NCBI GenBank assembly: GCA_024401365.1
Contig: JAKSLE010000006.1
Location: forward strand, 62,001 to 126,000
Reading direction: 5' to 3'
DNA length: 64,000 bases
Origin: Bacteroidales bacterium
GTDB taxonomy: Bacteria; Bacteroidota; Bacteroidia; Bacteroidales; Marinilabiliaceae
Each line of letters starts with the position of its first letter. The first letter of the stretch is position 1. Shown here one piece after another: positions 45,601 through 53,944 of this stretch. The notes beneath the pieces are model-generated. The model did not search any database and was not told the DNA's origin. It worked only from the letters and a program-made list of their open reading frames with translations. A program made the position numbers and the translations under genes.

Positions 45601-48600
45601 CTGTAGGTGCAGTTACTGTAGGTGTAGTCTTTCCTATCGAGAACTGTGTAGTCTTGGTCGCAGTCGACAACTGATAGTTGGCCGACTTTGTCCCCTGCAG
45701 TGTCGCAGTCGCTGTGTATGTATTTGCTGCTGTACCTGAACCTGTAACGGAAACTGATACATAGCTCTTGTCCACTGTCTCTACTCCCGACAATGTCGCA
45801 GTAGGTGTATGTGCCAGACCATCATACCCGAAGTTTGTCGCTCCCCATACTACATCAATAGTCTTCTGCGCTATAGCCACATTGATAGGACCAGCCTTCT
45901 CTGTGCTGTTGTGATTAGCGTCTCCTGATATCTTGTAATAAACAGTATAACTGTTCGCAGTAGTACCTTGTGGTATCGATGTACTCCAACTTGTTCCATT
46001 CAAACTGTACATCAACTCGCCTCCGGTTGCACTACCAGCATCAACCAAATTCTGTGCAGTAGCATTGTATGTCAATGTCTTTGCTGTAGGCGCTTTCGTG
46101 AGAACTGGATCTATTGCAGTAATGTTAAACGATTTTGTTACTACCGATGGCAACTTGTAATTTGCAACATCTTCACCAGAGATAGACGCTGTAGCTGTAT
46201 AACCTGTGCCAACTTCTGTTTTAGCTGTAGCAGCAGTTACTTTTACATCGTCACTTCCCACTACACCACTTATCGCTACAGATGGTATCTGAGCCGATCC
46301 TGTATATGGCAAAGTTGTCTCTCCCCAAGTGAGAGTAAGTTCCTTTTGCGCAATCGTAACAGACAACGACTTCTTTGCAACATCATTATAGTTTGCGCCA
46401 CCTTGTACCATGTAATATACGGTATAAGTCTTAGCATCCTTACCCTTAGGTAGTGTTGTTACCCACGATGTTCCGTCAAGACTGTACACCAATACACCAC
46501 CTGTCGTTGTTCCTGCTTTTATAAGTACCTGATCAACACCATTATATGTAAGCGTCAACGCAGTAGGCGGTGTTACTGTAGCTGTAGCTTTAGTTATCTT
46601 AAATGATGTCGATGCCGAAGCGCCCTTATAATTAGCCGATTCTGCTACACTCCACTTAACATAATAAACTCCAAAATTAGACGGTATTTGACCGCTAGTT
46701 AATGCCCCATTAGCTACAGTCGTTTTTTGAGAGCATTCAGCATCAGTAAAATACTCAATAGTTTGCGCACCATTTCCCTTATAACCTGTTAATACAGGAG
46801 CATTAGCCGCACTGCCATACACCCAATCACTCATTGATACTGAGAGAGTTAGCGGCGCCTTAGCAATAGTAACTATTACTGGTGTTAGCGAAACAGCAAT
46901 GTCATTGTAGTTTGCACCACCGTCCAACTTATAGTATACTTTATATGTACCGGCATCTGTTCCCTTTGGAAGTGTAGTACTCCAATCTCCTGTACCAGTC
47001 AAACTGTATTGTATTGTTGTACCAGATGTCGACGTGCCGGCAGTAACAAGTGTCTGTGATAGAGCATTATACACAAGACCCGACACTGCTGCTGGAGGTG
47101 TCATCGTTGCAGTAGCTCTAGTAATACTAAATGTTGTCGTCACATCAGCTGGCAACTTATAGTTCGATGCTTTTGTACCACTGAGTGTTGCTGTCGCAAC
47201 ATATGCATTACCCACATTTATCTTCGATCCCGATACTATCGCCTTTACATCGTCTGTTCCAATGATACCTGTAAGTTTCGCTACTGGAGCATGTGCTTGT
47301 GTATCATACGTAAAGGTCAATCCTGTCCATGAAAGCCCAAGCTCTTTTTGCGCTATTGTAACAGTATAATCAACAACACGAACAGTAGTTGATCCACTTA
47401 TTACCTGAAGCTTAATAGCATACTCACCTGCAGCAGTTTCCTTAGGCAGTGTCGTACTATAAGCACCTCCATTAACGCTATACTTGAACGATACTCCAGC
47501 TTCTGGCTCTATCGTCGTAAGCAGTTCGTGTGCCGTACCATCATACTCTAGACCAGTGACTGCTTGAGGGATCTCTATGTTAAACTTATAGTATATATTA
47601 TACTCGTTTGTAGCATTACACTCAAGTGTCAATGGCTCATCTTTCTTTATATACTGGAATCCAGGAATCAGAGCTTGCTCTACTACCACTACATCTCCTA
47701 CACGTTTATCTGTATAGTTATCACTTGCCTTAACTTCTCGCGTAGTCTCTGTTCCATCACTCATTATCTCATAGTGATTAACTGTATATGGCGCTATATC
47801 ACCTTCCCAAATAGCATACACAGGAAGCGCAGCTCCTACAAGACTTGCCGAAATATTATCACCTGGCGCATTTGTTACCTTCAAAGGATCATTGACACCC
47901 CATCCCTTAAAGGTCATACATCCATTTGCTTTAATATTTGTTTCATTCAAAGCCAAAAGTACAGAATTCGCCTCTGGCGACTGTATCGTCGGAATCTTTA
48001 CAATATAGTCATCTCCTGTCCCACCATTATTTGCCTTATAAACTATCGAGCCCGCTGTAGACTGAATAACTTTGTATGTAACAGTTGCATTATTATTATT
48101 TGTCTTTGTCTCAATATTATTATTACTGTTGATATAACCCTTTATTTCATGAGATACAGTATTCGCAGGCTTTATAGGGATAAACTTCAATGTAAGCACC
48201 CTTGTTTCTTTCTTACCCATAGCCGGTACTGTCCAAACTCCATTCGAGAATGTCTCTCCATCTAGCTCAGCACCTGTAATCGTGTAATTGATATTGCCCT
48301 CAAGAATAGACTCTGATGTCAAATTCGCCTGATCAACATTGACAACCACATTATTAACAGGATACTCTGCCACATTCGTGAGCGTAATTTTCACAGTCTG
48401 TTCTTGTCCTGTATAGAGTGACGTTTTAGAAACAGCCGCCTCGACTAAAATATCATTACCGCCAGCACCAAAAATATCTACCTTAAAATTGTCATATTGT
48501 TTTATTTCTATCTTCCTATAGTTATTTGCTATCTGTTCGCCCGCTATCGTTAACGAATATGCCTCTCCATTAACCAAAATCTTTTCCGCCTGTATATAGT

Positions 48601-50464
48601 ATACTGTACCACCAGTTACGTTGCCCCTTTTGTCTGTGGTTGTTGCAAATGGTATATTATCAAACGCATATCTACCTCCGTTATTTGTTATAACGGTAAT
48701 TGGTTTGCCATCCTTCAAAACAGGTGTTTTACCAGCATCGTTATGGCACAACGTAAGTTTTACTCCTTCCACACCTCTCTCTCCTGTATCATACACGCCA
48801 TTACCCTTTTCCTCTGCATTCAGTTTTTCAAAATATGCAGTACCAGTAATAAACGCATATTTCTGCGCCGTAGCTGTTGAAATATCTATTGATGACTGCA
48901 TCACACTCTTACCGTCATTTACTACAAAACTCCATATATCTACAATCTTATCATTGCCATAACTAGATGTAAATTTCATAGTGCCTCCCTTACTAATGCC
49001 ATCATTAGTAGAGTAATCCATATCTACAAATTTTGGATTTGGCACACCTGTAGTTTCCGTAGTAACACTTGTCGTATTATATGTTTTGTAGTTCCTGGCA
49101 TCATACCAAACTCTATATTGCTTGTCATCATCTTTACCTGTACTTTGATAAGCAAGAGCATTTAGCAACTTTATCTCTATACCATTGGGATTGTTCTCCA
49201 CATCTTCCATAGGGAAGTGAAAATCACCTGCATGTGTTCTTACCTGAATATTATATTTTCCTTCTGGAAGCGATTTACCATTTCCATCAAGACCATTCCA
49301 CGACAAATAGTTTGTACCAGCACAACCTGCAGCTGTCAAGACTCTATCACTATACCCATTAGTTTTAGTGTTAATGGTATTATTATACTTGCCGTCTCCG
49401 TCACAATCTATAATTATCTCATACGTAGAGCGTTTGTCCAATTCTACCTTGAAAACTCCGCCCATAGAGACATCAGCATTTCCCGCATTATTTAAGTTGT
49501 GTGTATTACCTAGGAAATCACATTTTATAACAGATGCAATAGGCTTTGGCGAAACAGGGAAGCCACCAAACATAAATTCTATATTTGGGTCTGGTGTATT
49601 AAAGAATAATCTGTGTGTAAGTATATCATCCTTAGCCTCTAAGTCTGGCTTATTAACTACTACTCCGCCTTGGAGTGCACCTGAAGATATTTTTGCATTC
49701 CTATTAAGTGTCTGCCCATTACCAGAGTCTATGAGACCAACATTATCCGCATACATGGAAAAACTACATGGTTGGAATCCATTTGTATTTACTCGATACA
49801 AGTATCCATCCTGAGTCAGAACATATAAATTACAATAACTCTTTCCTGAACTAGCTCCCGTATTGCATCGTAACCTTGATGCAAACACACGTCCATTTAC
49901 CAATTCATCCTTCTCGTTAAAAACAGAAATATCCCACGCACAGACCATACATTTTTGATCTGAGGGCCATGCATCACCTATTTGTTTTACTCCCAAAAGT
50001 ACATATGGTAGACTTCTTACCTCAAACTCAACCGCATAAACTCCATCATAAGGCACATCAAATATAATAGGATTAAACTTATTACCTTTGGCACTTGACT
50101 GAGGATACCAAGGGCCAGCAGCTTCCGATGTAGGACCATTAATATAACCATTTGTACTATTAACATCAAATGCCCAAGAACGATTATCCTGAACATATGT
50201 AACCTTTATCTTCTTACCAGTGACAGAGCTACCTAAGGTTACAGTCTCTCCTCGCTTTGCAATAAAAAATATTTTAGAGGTTCCTTCATCTCCTCCTAAT
50301 TTTTCATTAGTATATTCCAATGTCGTTCGGTGACCACCCGAACCTCTGACATTTAACTGCATTGATCCTTCACCCCAAACTAAATTTCCCGAGGTGGTTA
50401 TTATCATTAGCAATAATAACAGTATATTTTTACATATTGTTAAGCTGGTAAGTATTCTGTTCAT
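39614..50464 (-). CDS. Giant secreted MBG-repeat protein with T9SS sorting tail
   Basis: 3616 residues with signal peptide (about 1-31). The N-terminal region holds a FlgD-like segment (WNGLDGNGKSLPEGKYNIQV), a SdrD_B-like domain (about 540-640, GNGVYDTGERGVEGVKLTL), a CARDB/DUF11-like domain (about 670-790) and a MucBP-like part (about 890-960). From about 964 to 2258 come about 16 MBG-like units, mostly alternating two types (LTYNGxxQxLV and FVYDGxxHxPT). From about 2258 to 3415 come 16 more of another type (FTYDGxEKTFxIP ... YVWxDGT). Then an acidic Pro/Glu linker, an Ig-like domain and a type-A T9SS sorting domain (about 3535-3616; VNPNPIHTGETFSV ... KKATVKILVE). A surface adhesin or stalk is likely. 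Confidence 0.92.
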   Translation of the reverse strand: MNRILTSLTICKNILLLLLMIITTSGNLVWGEGSMQLNVRGSGGHRTTLEYTNEKLGGDEGTSKIFFIAKRGETVTLGSSVTGKKIKVTYVQDNRSWAFDVNSTNGYINGPTSEAAGPWYPQSSAKGNKFNPIIFDVPYDGVYAVEFEVRSLPYVLLGVKQIGDAWPSDQKCMVCAWDISVFNEKDELVNGRVFASRLRCNTGASSGKSYCNLYVLTQDGYLYRVNTNGFQPCSFSMYADNVGLIDSGNGQTLNRNAKISSGALQGGVVVNKPDLEAKDDILTHRLFFNTPDPNIEFMFGGFPVSPKPIASVIKCDFLGNTHNLNNAGNADVSMGGVFKVELDKRSTYEIIIDCDGDGKYNNTINTKTNGYSDRVLTAAGCAGTNYLSWNGLDGNGKSLPEGKYNIQVRTHAGDFHFPMEDVENNPNGIEIKLLNALAYQSTGKDDDKQYRVWYDARNYKTYNTTSVTTETTGVPNPKFVDMDYSTNDGISKGGTMKFTSSYGNDKIVDIWSFVVNDGKSVMQSSIDISTATAQKYAFITGTAYFEKLNAEEKGNGVYDTGERGVEGVKLTLCHNDAGKTPVLKDGKPITVITNNGGRYAFDNIPFATTTDKRGNVTGGTVYYIQAEKILVNGEAYSLTIAGEQIANNYRKIEIKQYDNFKVDIFGAGGNDILVEAAVSKTSLYTGQEQTVKITLTNVAEYPVNNVVVNVDQANLTSESILEGNINYTITGAELDGETFSNGVWTVPAMGKKETRVLTLKFIPIKPANTVSHEIKGYINSNNNIETKTNNNNATVTYKVIQSTAGSIVYKANNGGTGDDYIVKIPTIQSPEANSVLLALNETNIKANGCMTFKGWGVNDPLKVTNAPGDNISASLVGAALPVYAIWEGDIAPYTVNHYEIMSDGTETTREVKASDNYTDKRVGDVVVVEQALIPGFQYIKKDEPLTLECNATNEYNIYYKFNIEIPQAVTGLEYDGTAHELLTTIEPEAGVSFKYSVNGGAYSTTLPKETAAGEYAIKLQVISGSTTVRVVDYTVTIAQKELGLSWTGLTFTYDTQAHAPVAKLTGIIGTDDVKAIVSGSKINVGNAYVATATLSGTKASNYKLPADVTTTFSITRATATMTPPAAVSGLVYNALSQTLVTAGTSTSGTTIQYSLTGTGDWSTTLPKGTDAGTYKVYYKLDGGANYNDIAVSLTPVIVTIAKAPLTLSVSMSDWVYGSAANAPVLTGYKGNGAQTIEYFTDAECSQKTTVANGALTSGQIPSNFGVYYVKWSVAESANYKGASASTSFKITKATATVTPPTALTLTYNGVDQVLIKAGTTTGGVLVYSLDGTSWVTTLPKGKDAKTYTVYYMVQGGANYNDVAKKSLSVTIAQKELTLTWGETTLPYTGSAQIPSVAISGVVGSDDVKVTAATAKTEVGTGYTATASISGEDVANYKLPSVVTKSFNITAIDPVLTKAPTAKTLTYNATAQNLVDAGSATGGELMYSLNGTSWSTSIPQGTTANSYTVYYKISGDANHNSTEKAGPINVAIAQKTIDVVWGATNFGYDGLAHTPTATLSGVETVDKSYVSVSVTGSGTAANTYTATATLQGTKSANYQLSTATKTTQFSIGKTTPTVTAPTVATSLVYNGTNQSLLATAGSTNGGTLKYSIDGESWTTTIPQAKAAQNYTVYYKVEGNTNYADVAAKTLNVAIAQKQLTINWGTKTFVYDGSAHKPTPTVTGIETGDKVVVSVDGEQINVGSSYPTKVTLSGADASNYKFAVGADQTTFAITKATIAITAPTAKSLTYNGVAQTLVTLATISAGTIEYSINNGTTWSDAIPTATNAGSYNVYYKVTGGANYNDIAKSGPIAVTIAKKELTLNWENTSFVYDGTSKVPTALLSGKYGTDEVGVTVTGAKTVVGKYTATASSLTGSAASNYQLPAANTVQFEIKKATPAVTAPVAASNMVYKGTMQNLVATAATTTGGTLKYSLDGSTWVTTIPQAKDAGTYTVYYKVEGDGNYNEVTGGNVPAVIAQKELTLTWGTTTTFVYDGTPKKPTLNFVGKVGTDDVTVTVSGEQTNKGSYTAKAILGGTASANYKLPANINLSFTIKEANPTVTAPVANTLTYNGTAQNLVTAGTCATGIVYYSTNGVDGWTVKIPTGKDAGSDYKVYYKVESTDDNYVGVAATGPISVSIAKKTIGIEWSNTSFVYDGNPHKPTATATGKEGTDNVTVVVSGEKTVSGSGYVATAVSIEGADVDNYKMPTTGLTTTFSIGKKQIAKPTIDLTQSFTYTGSEQTFSVPGPSDASGYTITGNKATNAGSYTAVIKLGDNFSWSDGSRADINQSWSIARATVALPSAVTATYTYDGTAKALEVTTNDNYTIGSANATATNAGTYNRVVTLKDKTNYVWADDTDASKTVTFTINKARVDLPTAPTTNFIYDGSEKTFTVTPNSNYTVAPENASATAAGNFPRTISLNDTDNYEWVDGTTAPKTIEFKIGTGTIDEPTIQTVYTYTGSTIVFLTGSEYDIINGEGKDAGKYTVKVTPKSGYTWAGGSVAQKSYDVEILPAKVDKPTFVQTEFIWNGSEYNFNVAENEGYTITGETKGIEIAVYPVTIALKSNYVWSDNTSAEINETFKIKHIVINVPAADETEFTYDGSDKTYNIPDNDAYDVINNVQKYAGKYIVSVSLKDDVHYIWNDNKTETKQYDFIIAKILVTVPEPEHTSFIFDGSVKTFAIPQDEQGRYTIGEENATGTLVGTYDRTVTLSDEINYAWADGVADVARTITFTITTGSVEKPIVETEHTYTGQPITLVPENDAYTVTDGVQTDAGEYDVVLTPNEGYTWVGGSTTPETIHVVIKPAQVAKPEVTVTEFTYDGTEFDFNIVENSGYTIEGLTKGTEPNEYTVKVTPKSNYVWSDGSGADAEIYKFYINKIQVAVPVKDETVFTYDGNEKTYNIPANSAYTVTGNVQTGAGNHTVTVSLNDVAHYVWADGKSEDKTYDFNIAKVKVDVPVVSDDAFTFDGTEKLFVVPADSEGRYIVNVTNASATEVGVYTRTVALVDKNNYVWATGTSEDLTYTFTITDGRVDEPVVEDTYTYTGTPIVFVPESSLYSVVDGTKTNVGEYTVYVTLNPGYSWSSGGADTKSYKVTIVPMAIEKPELVSGKYTYNGETQVFDIPVGPYDITGDTEGKDAGEYILTLVPDANHIWSDNSREELKITNVIDKATIAIPVAPQTTFIYDGKEKKFEIPAGEGYIVDEKNATGIESKSYDRVISLKDAQNTVWSDGTTDDKVITFNIGDGTIELPVVGEYTYTGEPITLISEKVEYKVDGGVQTNAGKYEVKLTPTAGYKWSDGTKETKIVVVTINPAKVDKPNITSSSYLYDGESHGIKIAENIAYVISGDLEAVEPGKYIVIVTLNPNYIWSDNTDASQTYSFVIEEKIVIEQPEEPEPEEPEEPKEPEDEDDGSQKVELELDRLSASYIKLMWDDVLVVDNSGNLFTSYQWYRNGAIISGANEQFYCERGGVNGTYEVIVKSVDGKEYIIGPAEYKLQASALNVTVNPNPIHTGETFSVVVDGLSESEMQNAVVRIYTLSSAVVFSSDKVEHINQVVLPSRGAHIVSVVSGNKKATVKILVE

Positions 50465-50632
50465 ATATGTACATATAAAATAATTATTAAATCAGTGATA
50501 CGTGTTCCATATCTATTTGTTTCAACAATTAAGTCAAATAGAATGAATTAGTTCATAAACTTATCTACACACATCGTCTCTTTGTAAAGTCGAGCACATA
50601 CAAAATGTCGAAAAAAAACGTAGAAAAATAAA

Positions 50633-50665
50633 AAAACAGGAGACTTGTAAATAATCTCCTGTTTT
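50633..50665 (-). terminator. Terminator of the fucose-type operon
   Basis: AAAACAGGAGA (50633-50643) pairs with TCTCCTGTTTT (50655-50665). On the minus strand it is followed by a T-rich run. It lies just after the stop of the alcohol dehydrogenase gene. Confidence 0.85.
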
Positions 50666-50697
50666 AATTTCAAACTTCAACGAACTTATCGCCCCAC

Positions 50698-51717
50698 TTA
50701 CATCTTCACCAATATCCTAAACACCTTACCCGGGTCATTTACCCACTGCTTCATTGCGTCATGGACCTTCTCCGCAGGTACCTCAGCCGATATTAGTTTG
50801 TCAATCGGACATACTCCGGAGTTGAGATAGTTTATTACCGCACGGAAATCCGATGGCATGGCATTTCGCGATCCTCTGATATCTAGCTCTTTTTGCACAA
50901 AGAGCTTCGTCTGGAACGCAATATCTACCTTCGCATAGCCTATGCACACTACCCTACCGGTAAACGCTACCTCATCAACTGCCATCACATATGTAGCAGG
51001 TGCTCCTACTGCTTCTATCACAACATCTGGCCCATAGCCACTTGTAATCTCTTGCAACTTGGCGTGTACATTTTCCTTGCCTGAATTTATCGTATATTTC
51101 GCTCCCATCTGCTTCGCAAGGGCCAACTTCTCGTCATCCAAATCAACAGCAATGACTGTGGCTCCTCGTAATGACGCTCTTACAATAGCACCAACACCTA
51201 TCATACCACATCCCAAAACCATCACTACATCAATATCTGTCACTTGAGCACGGTTGACTGCATGAAAACCTACACTCATCGGCTCTATCAATGCACAGTC
51301 CCTAGGTGTCATATTGACTGCTGGAATAACTTTCTCCCATGGAAGTATCATATATTCTTTCATCGCTCCGTTGCGCTGTACCCCAAGCGTCTCATTGTGC
51401 TGACAGGCATTTACTCGTCCATTACGACACGAGGCACAGTGCCCGCAGTTGGTATATGGGTTTACTGTTACTACCATTCCTGCCTTCAACGTCTCTGGAA
51501 CATTCTCTCCTACAGCCTCAATCGTTGCACCTATCTCATGCCCTGGAACTACAGGCATCTTTACCATCGGGTTCTTACCAAGGTATGTGGATAGGTCACT
51601 GCCACAGAAACCTACATAGTTTATCTTCAATAGAACTTCACCAGCCTTTGGTGCGGCAGGCTTCTCAATGTCAACGACTCGCATGTCGCCAACTCCTGCT
51701 ATCTGAATTGCTTTCAT
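50698..51717 (-). CDS. Zinc-dependent alcohol dehydrogenase (sugar/polyol type)
   Basis: 339 residues from the chosen ATG at 51717 (the frame extends to 51753, but MKAIQIAG is the usual family start). Medium-chain dehydrogenase: GroES-like domain with catalytic-zinc residues in GFCGSD and GHEIGATIE, structural-zinc Cys in CGHCASCRNGRVNAC, and Rossmann motif VLGCGMIGVGA. Related to threonine/galactitol/L-galactonate-type enzymes. As last gene of the FucP operon it may oxidise a sugar acid or polyol intermediate; the substrate is not provable here. Confidence 0.92.
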   Translation of the reverse strand: MKAIQIAGVGDMRVVDIEKPAAPKAGEVLLKINYVGFCGSDLSTYLGKNPMVKMPVVPGHEIGATIEAVGENVPETLKAGMVVTVNPYTNCGHCASCRNGRVNACQHNETLGVQRNGAMKEYMILPWEKVIPAVNMTPRDCALIEPMSVGFHAVNRAQVTDIDVVMVLGCGMIGVGAIVRASLRGATVIAVDLDDEKLALAKQMGAKYTINSGKENVHAKLQEITSGYGPDVVIEAVGAPATYVMAVDEVAFTGRVVCIGYAKVDIAFQTKLFVQKELDIRGSRNAMPSDFRAVINYLNSGVCPIDKLISAEVPAEKVHDAMKQWVNDPGKVFRILVKM

Positions 51718-51745
51718 TATGTTGTTATTGTTATACTGTCTTTTA

Positions 51746-52999
51746 TTAATCAACTACTTTATGCCCTTTCCATCCATAGTACGCACATACTAGGAAACAA
51801 ATCATAGGAATTATATATGCTATCTGATATATAACCTCATTCTGATGCATGATAAATGCCGTCAACTGTGGCACACAGGCATTTCCTACTATGGCCATTA
51901 CTAGAAACGCCGAACCACTCTTCGTAGCATTGCCTAGCCCATTGAGCGCCAAGGAGAATTGCGTAGGATACATAATCGACATGAAAAACGATATGGCCAA
52001 CATCGACCAGATACCTACCCATCCACCAAAAATCGAGACTACCGCACAGAGTACCACATTGGCCAAAGCATATACCATCAACATGTCTTGTGGCCTTATC
52101 TTGACCATAAGCATAGTTCCTATCCAACGCCCAAGAAGAAACATACCCATATACACACCAAATAGTGTAGTGGCCACGCTCTCAGATATCCCAGCATACT
52201 TTGTACAGTATATGAGGAATAGACTGTTTATAGCTGTCTGTCCTCCATTGTAGAAGAACTGCGCTATCACGCCCCACTTTAGATGATGCCTCTTAAGTAC
52301 AGAAAAATCAATTAGTTTGTCGTCTTTCTTGTTCTCTTCTTCCTCTTCTGCAATCTTCGGCAGATTGGTAAAATATACCAAAAGGGCTATGAGAATAAGC
52401 ATTCCTGCCAAAATCAGATAGGGTACTCGCATCGAACTTGTCTCATCCGTAATATATCCCATCCACCCTCCTGGATAATCGGCAGGAAGCGTCTCCCTGG
52501 CAAAGTCATTACCACTGAGAACCAACTTGCTGAGAAACATCGCCGCAATAAAAGCACCTAACCCATTGAACGATTGCGCTAAGTTTAACCTCCTTGGCGC
52601 CGTATCCGCATCTCCAAGTACATTTACGTATGGATTGGCCGCCGTCTCTAAAAAACACATACCTACCGCTATAATGAAGAATATCAGCAAGTATGCCGCA
52701 TACTCATGCAAATCAGCAACTGGAATAAACAATAGACCTCCCAAAGCAGCAGTAAGTAAACCGAAAATAATGCCTGCTTTATAACTGTTCCTCTTAAGGT
52801 ATATCGCTATAGGTATAGGACAGATGAAATAGGCCAACCAATAGGCCGTCTCTGTAAACGAAGCCTCAAACGTATTCAACTCGCATGTCTTCATCAACTG
52901 TCGTATCATAGTAGGCAAAAGATTGCTACTGATAGCCCAAAGGAAAAATAGTGAGAATATCAATCCAAGGGCGAACTTTGGGTTCTTGAATATCTTCAT
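51746..52999 (-). CDS. fucP: L-fucose:H+ symporter FucP-like permease
   Basis: 417 residues, 12-helix major facilitator of the FHS (fucose/glucose/galactose) family. Signature FLETAANPYVNVLG (in FFIIAVGMCFLETAANPYVNVLGDADTA) and NLAQSFNGLGAFI match FucP-type sugar symporters. The N-terminal FSLFFLWAISSNLLPTMIRQL is also characteristic. It lies inside an operon with an amidohydrolase and an aldo/keto reductase, the layout expected for uptake and oxidation of L-fucose or a related 6-deoxy sugar. Confidence 0.92.
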   Translation of the reverse strand: MKIFKNPKFALGLIFSLFFLWAISSNLLPTMIRQLMKTCELNTFEASFTETAYWLAYFICPIPIAIYLKRNSYKAGIIFGLLTAALGGLLFIPVADLHEYAAYLLIFFIIAVGMCFLETAANPYVNVLGDADTAPRRLNLAQSFNGLGAFIAAMFLSKLVLSGNDFARETLPADYPGGWMGYITDETSSMRVPYLILAGMLILIALLVYFTNLPKIAEEEEENKKDDKLIDFSVLKRHHLKWGVIAQFFYNGGQTAINSLFLIYCTKYAGISESVATTLFGVYMGMFLLGRWIGTMLMVKIRPQDMLMVYALANVVLCAVVSIFGGWVGIWSMLAISFFMSIMYPTQFSLALNGLGNATKSGSAFLVMAIVGNACVPQLTAFIMHQNEVIYQIAYIIPMICFLVCAYYGWKGHKVVD

Positions 53000-53023
53000 G
53001 CTATTTATTTTTGTTGTAAATAT

Positions 53024-53944
53024 TTACTCCGACATGTTCTTAATATAGGGCAACTCTACAAGATTCTTCAATCTGTAGAATCGCGCCGCATTGCCTCCAA
53101 GAAATGCTTCCTTTTCGTCTTGCGACAACTTATCGCTCTTTATTACAAAGTCATACGACATCTTATAGGTAATAGCAGTAATCGTCCTAGGGTAATCCGA
53201 ACCCCACATCAATTTCTCCATACCTACCATGTCTGCCGCTTTCTTTATAGAGTCTACTGCCGATGGGAATGGATAAAACTCCGAATTGTATAGCCATGTT
53301 ATGCCTCCACTCTCTACCATGACGTTCTCGGCTCGGGCCAACTTTATCTGTTCTTCCCAATACGGAGTCGTCGGCATGCCAAAATGACCAATGGCTATGC
53401 GCAGATTCGGACATTCTTCTATAATGGTCTGCAACTCCCTACATTGTATATCATCGTCCAAACAGATCGATAATACCATATCGTTGTCTTCCATATACTT
53501 CATGGTATTCATCATCTCTGTAGTGGAGAGCTCTGTCCCTCCCTTTTCTCCCTTGGGTAGCCTGTGCCCTGGTATGGCTATCGCATTGAAACCCTGCTCG
53601 TGAAGTTCCACGACTTGCGCATAATAACCACTGTGCCTAAATTCTGCCATTCCACAAGTAACAAATCGCTTGGGAAAACGACGCTGAACTTCCATCAAAT
53701 AGTCATTCTGCAGTCCATCTATGAATTCTTGTACTACTACCGCAGCAGAAACCTGAGCATAGTCCATATTGGACAAGAATACTTCAGCAGAGTTTCGCCC
53801 GTCTATCATGAAGGGGGGCAACATCTGTACCTCCTCGCCAAAAAAGAGCGACCTGCCGTTGGTTGTGGTCTTTATGGGTTGATTGTCAACTTTAGTGTCT
53901 TGCCTCAACCACAAATGAGAATGGGCATCAATTATCTTCATCAT
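53024..53944 (-). CDS. Amidohydrolase family protein, probable sugar lactonase
   Basis: 306 residues from the ATG at 53944, which overlaps the stop of the aldo/keto reductase (ATGATGA); the frame also opens at 53956 and an ATG follows at 53941. TIM-barrel amidohydrolase_2: metal motif DAHSHLW, later ligands in IAIGHFGMP and active-site Asp in WGSDYPR. Family members next to FucP and an AKR are typically L-fucono-1,5-lactonases, opening the lactone made by the dehydrogenase. Some members decarboxylate instead, so the assignment rests on context. Confidence 0.85.
   Translation of the reverse strand: MMKIIDAHSHLWLRQDTKVDNQPIKTTTNGRSLFFGEEVQMLPPFMIDGRNSAEVFLSNMDYAQVSAAVVVQEFIDGLQNDYLMEVQRRFPKRFVTCGMAEFRHSGYYAQVVELHEQGFNAIAIPGHRLPKGEKGGTELSTTEMMNTMKYMEDNDMVLSICLDDDIQCRELQTIIEECPNLRIAIGHFGMPTTPYWEEQIKLARAENVMVESGGITWLYNSEFYPFPSAVDSIKKAADMVGMEKLMWGSDYPRTITAITYKMSYDFVIKSDKLSQDEKEAFLGGNAARFYRLKNLVELPYIKNMSE

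Noticed and set aside
40904-48962. Plus-strand ORFs up to 233 codons inside the giant gene
   Set aside because: They lie antisense to a continuous 3616-codon gene with signal peptide and recognisable domains; their composition (Cys/Tyr/Ile-rich) is a shadow of the repeat codons.
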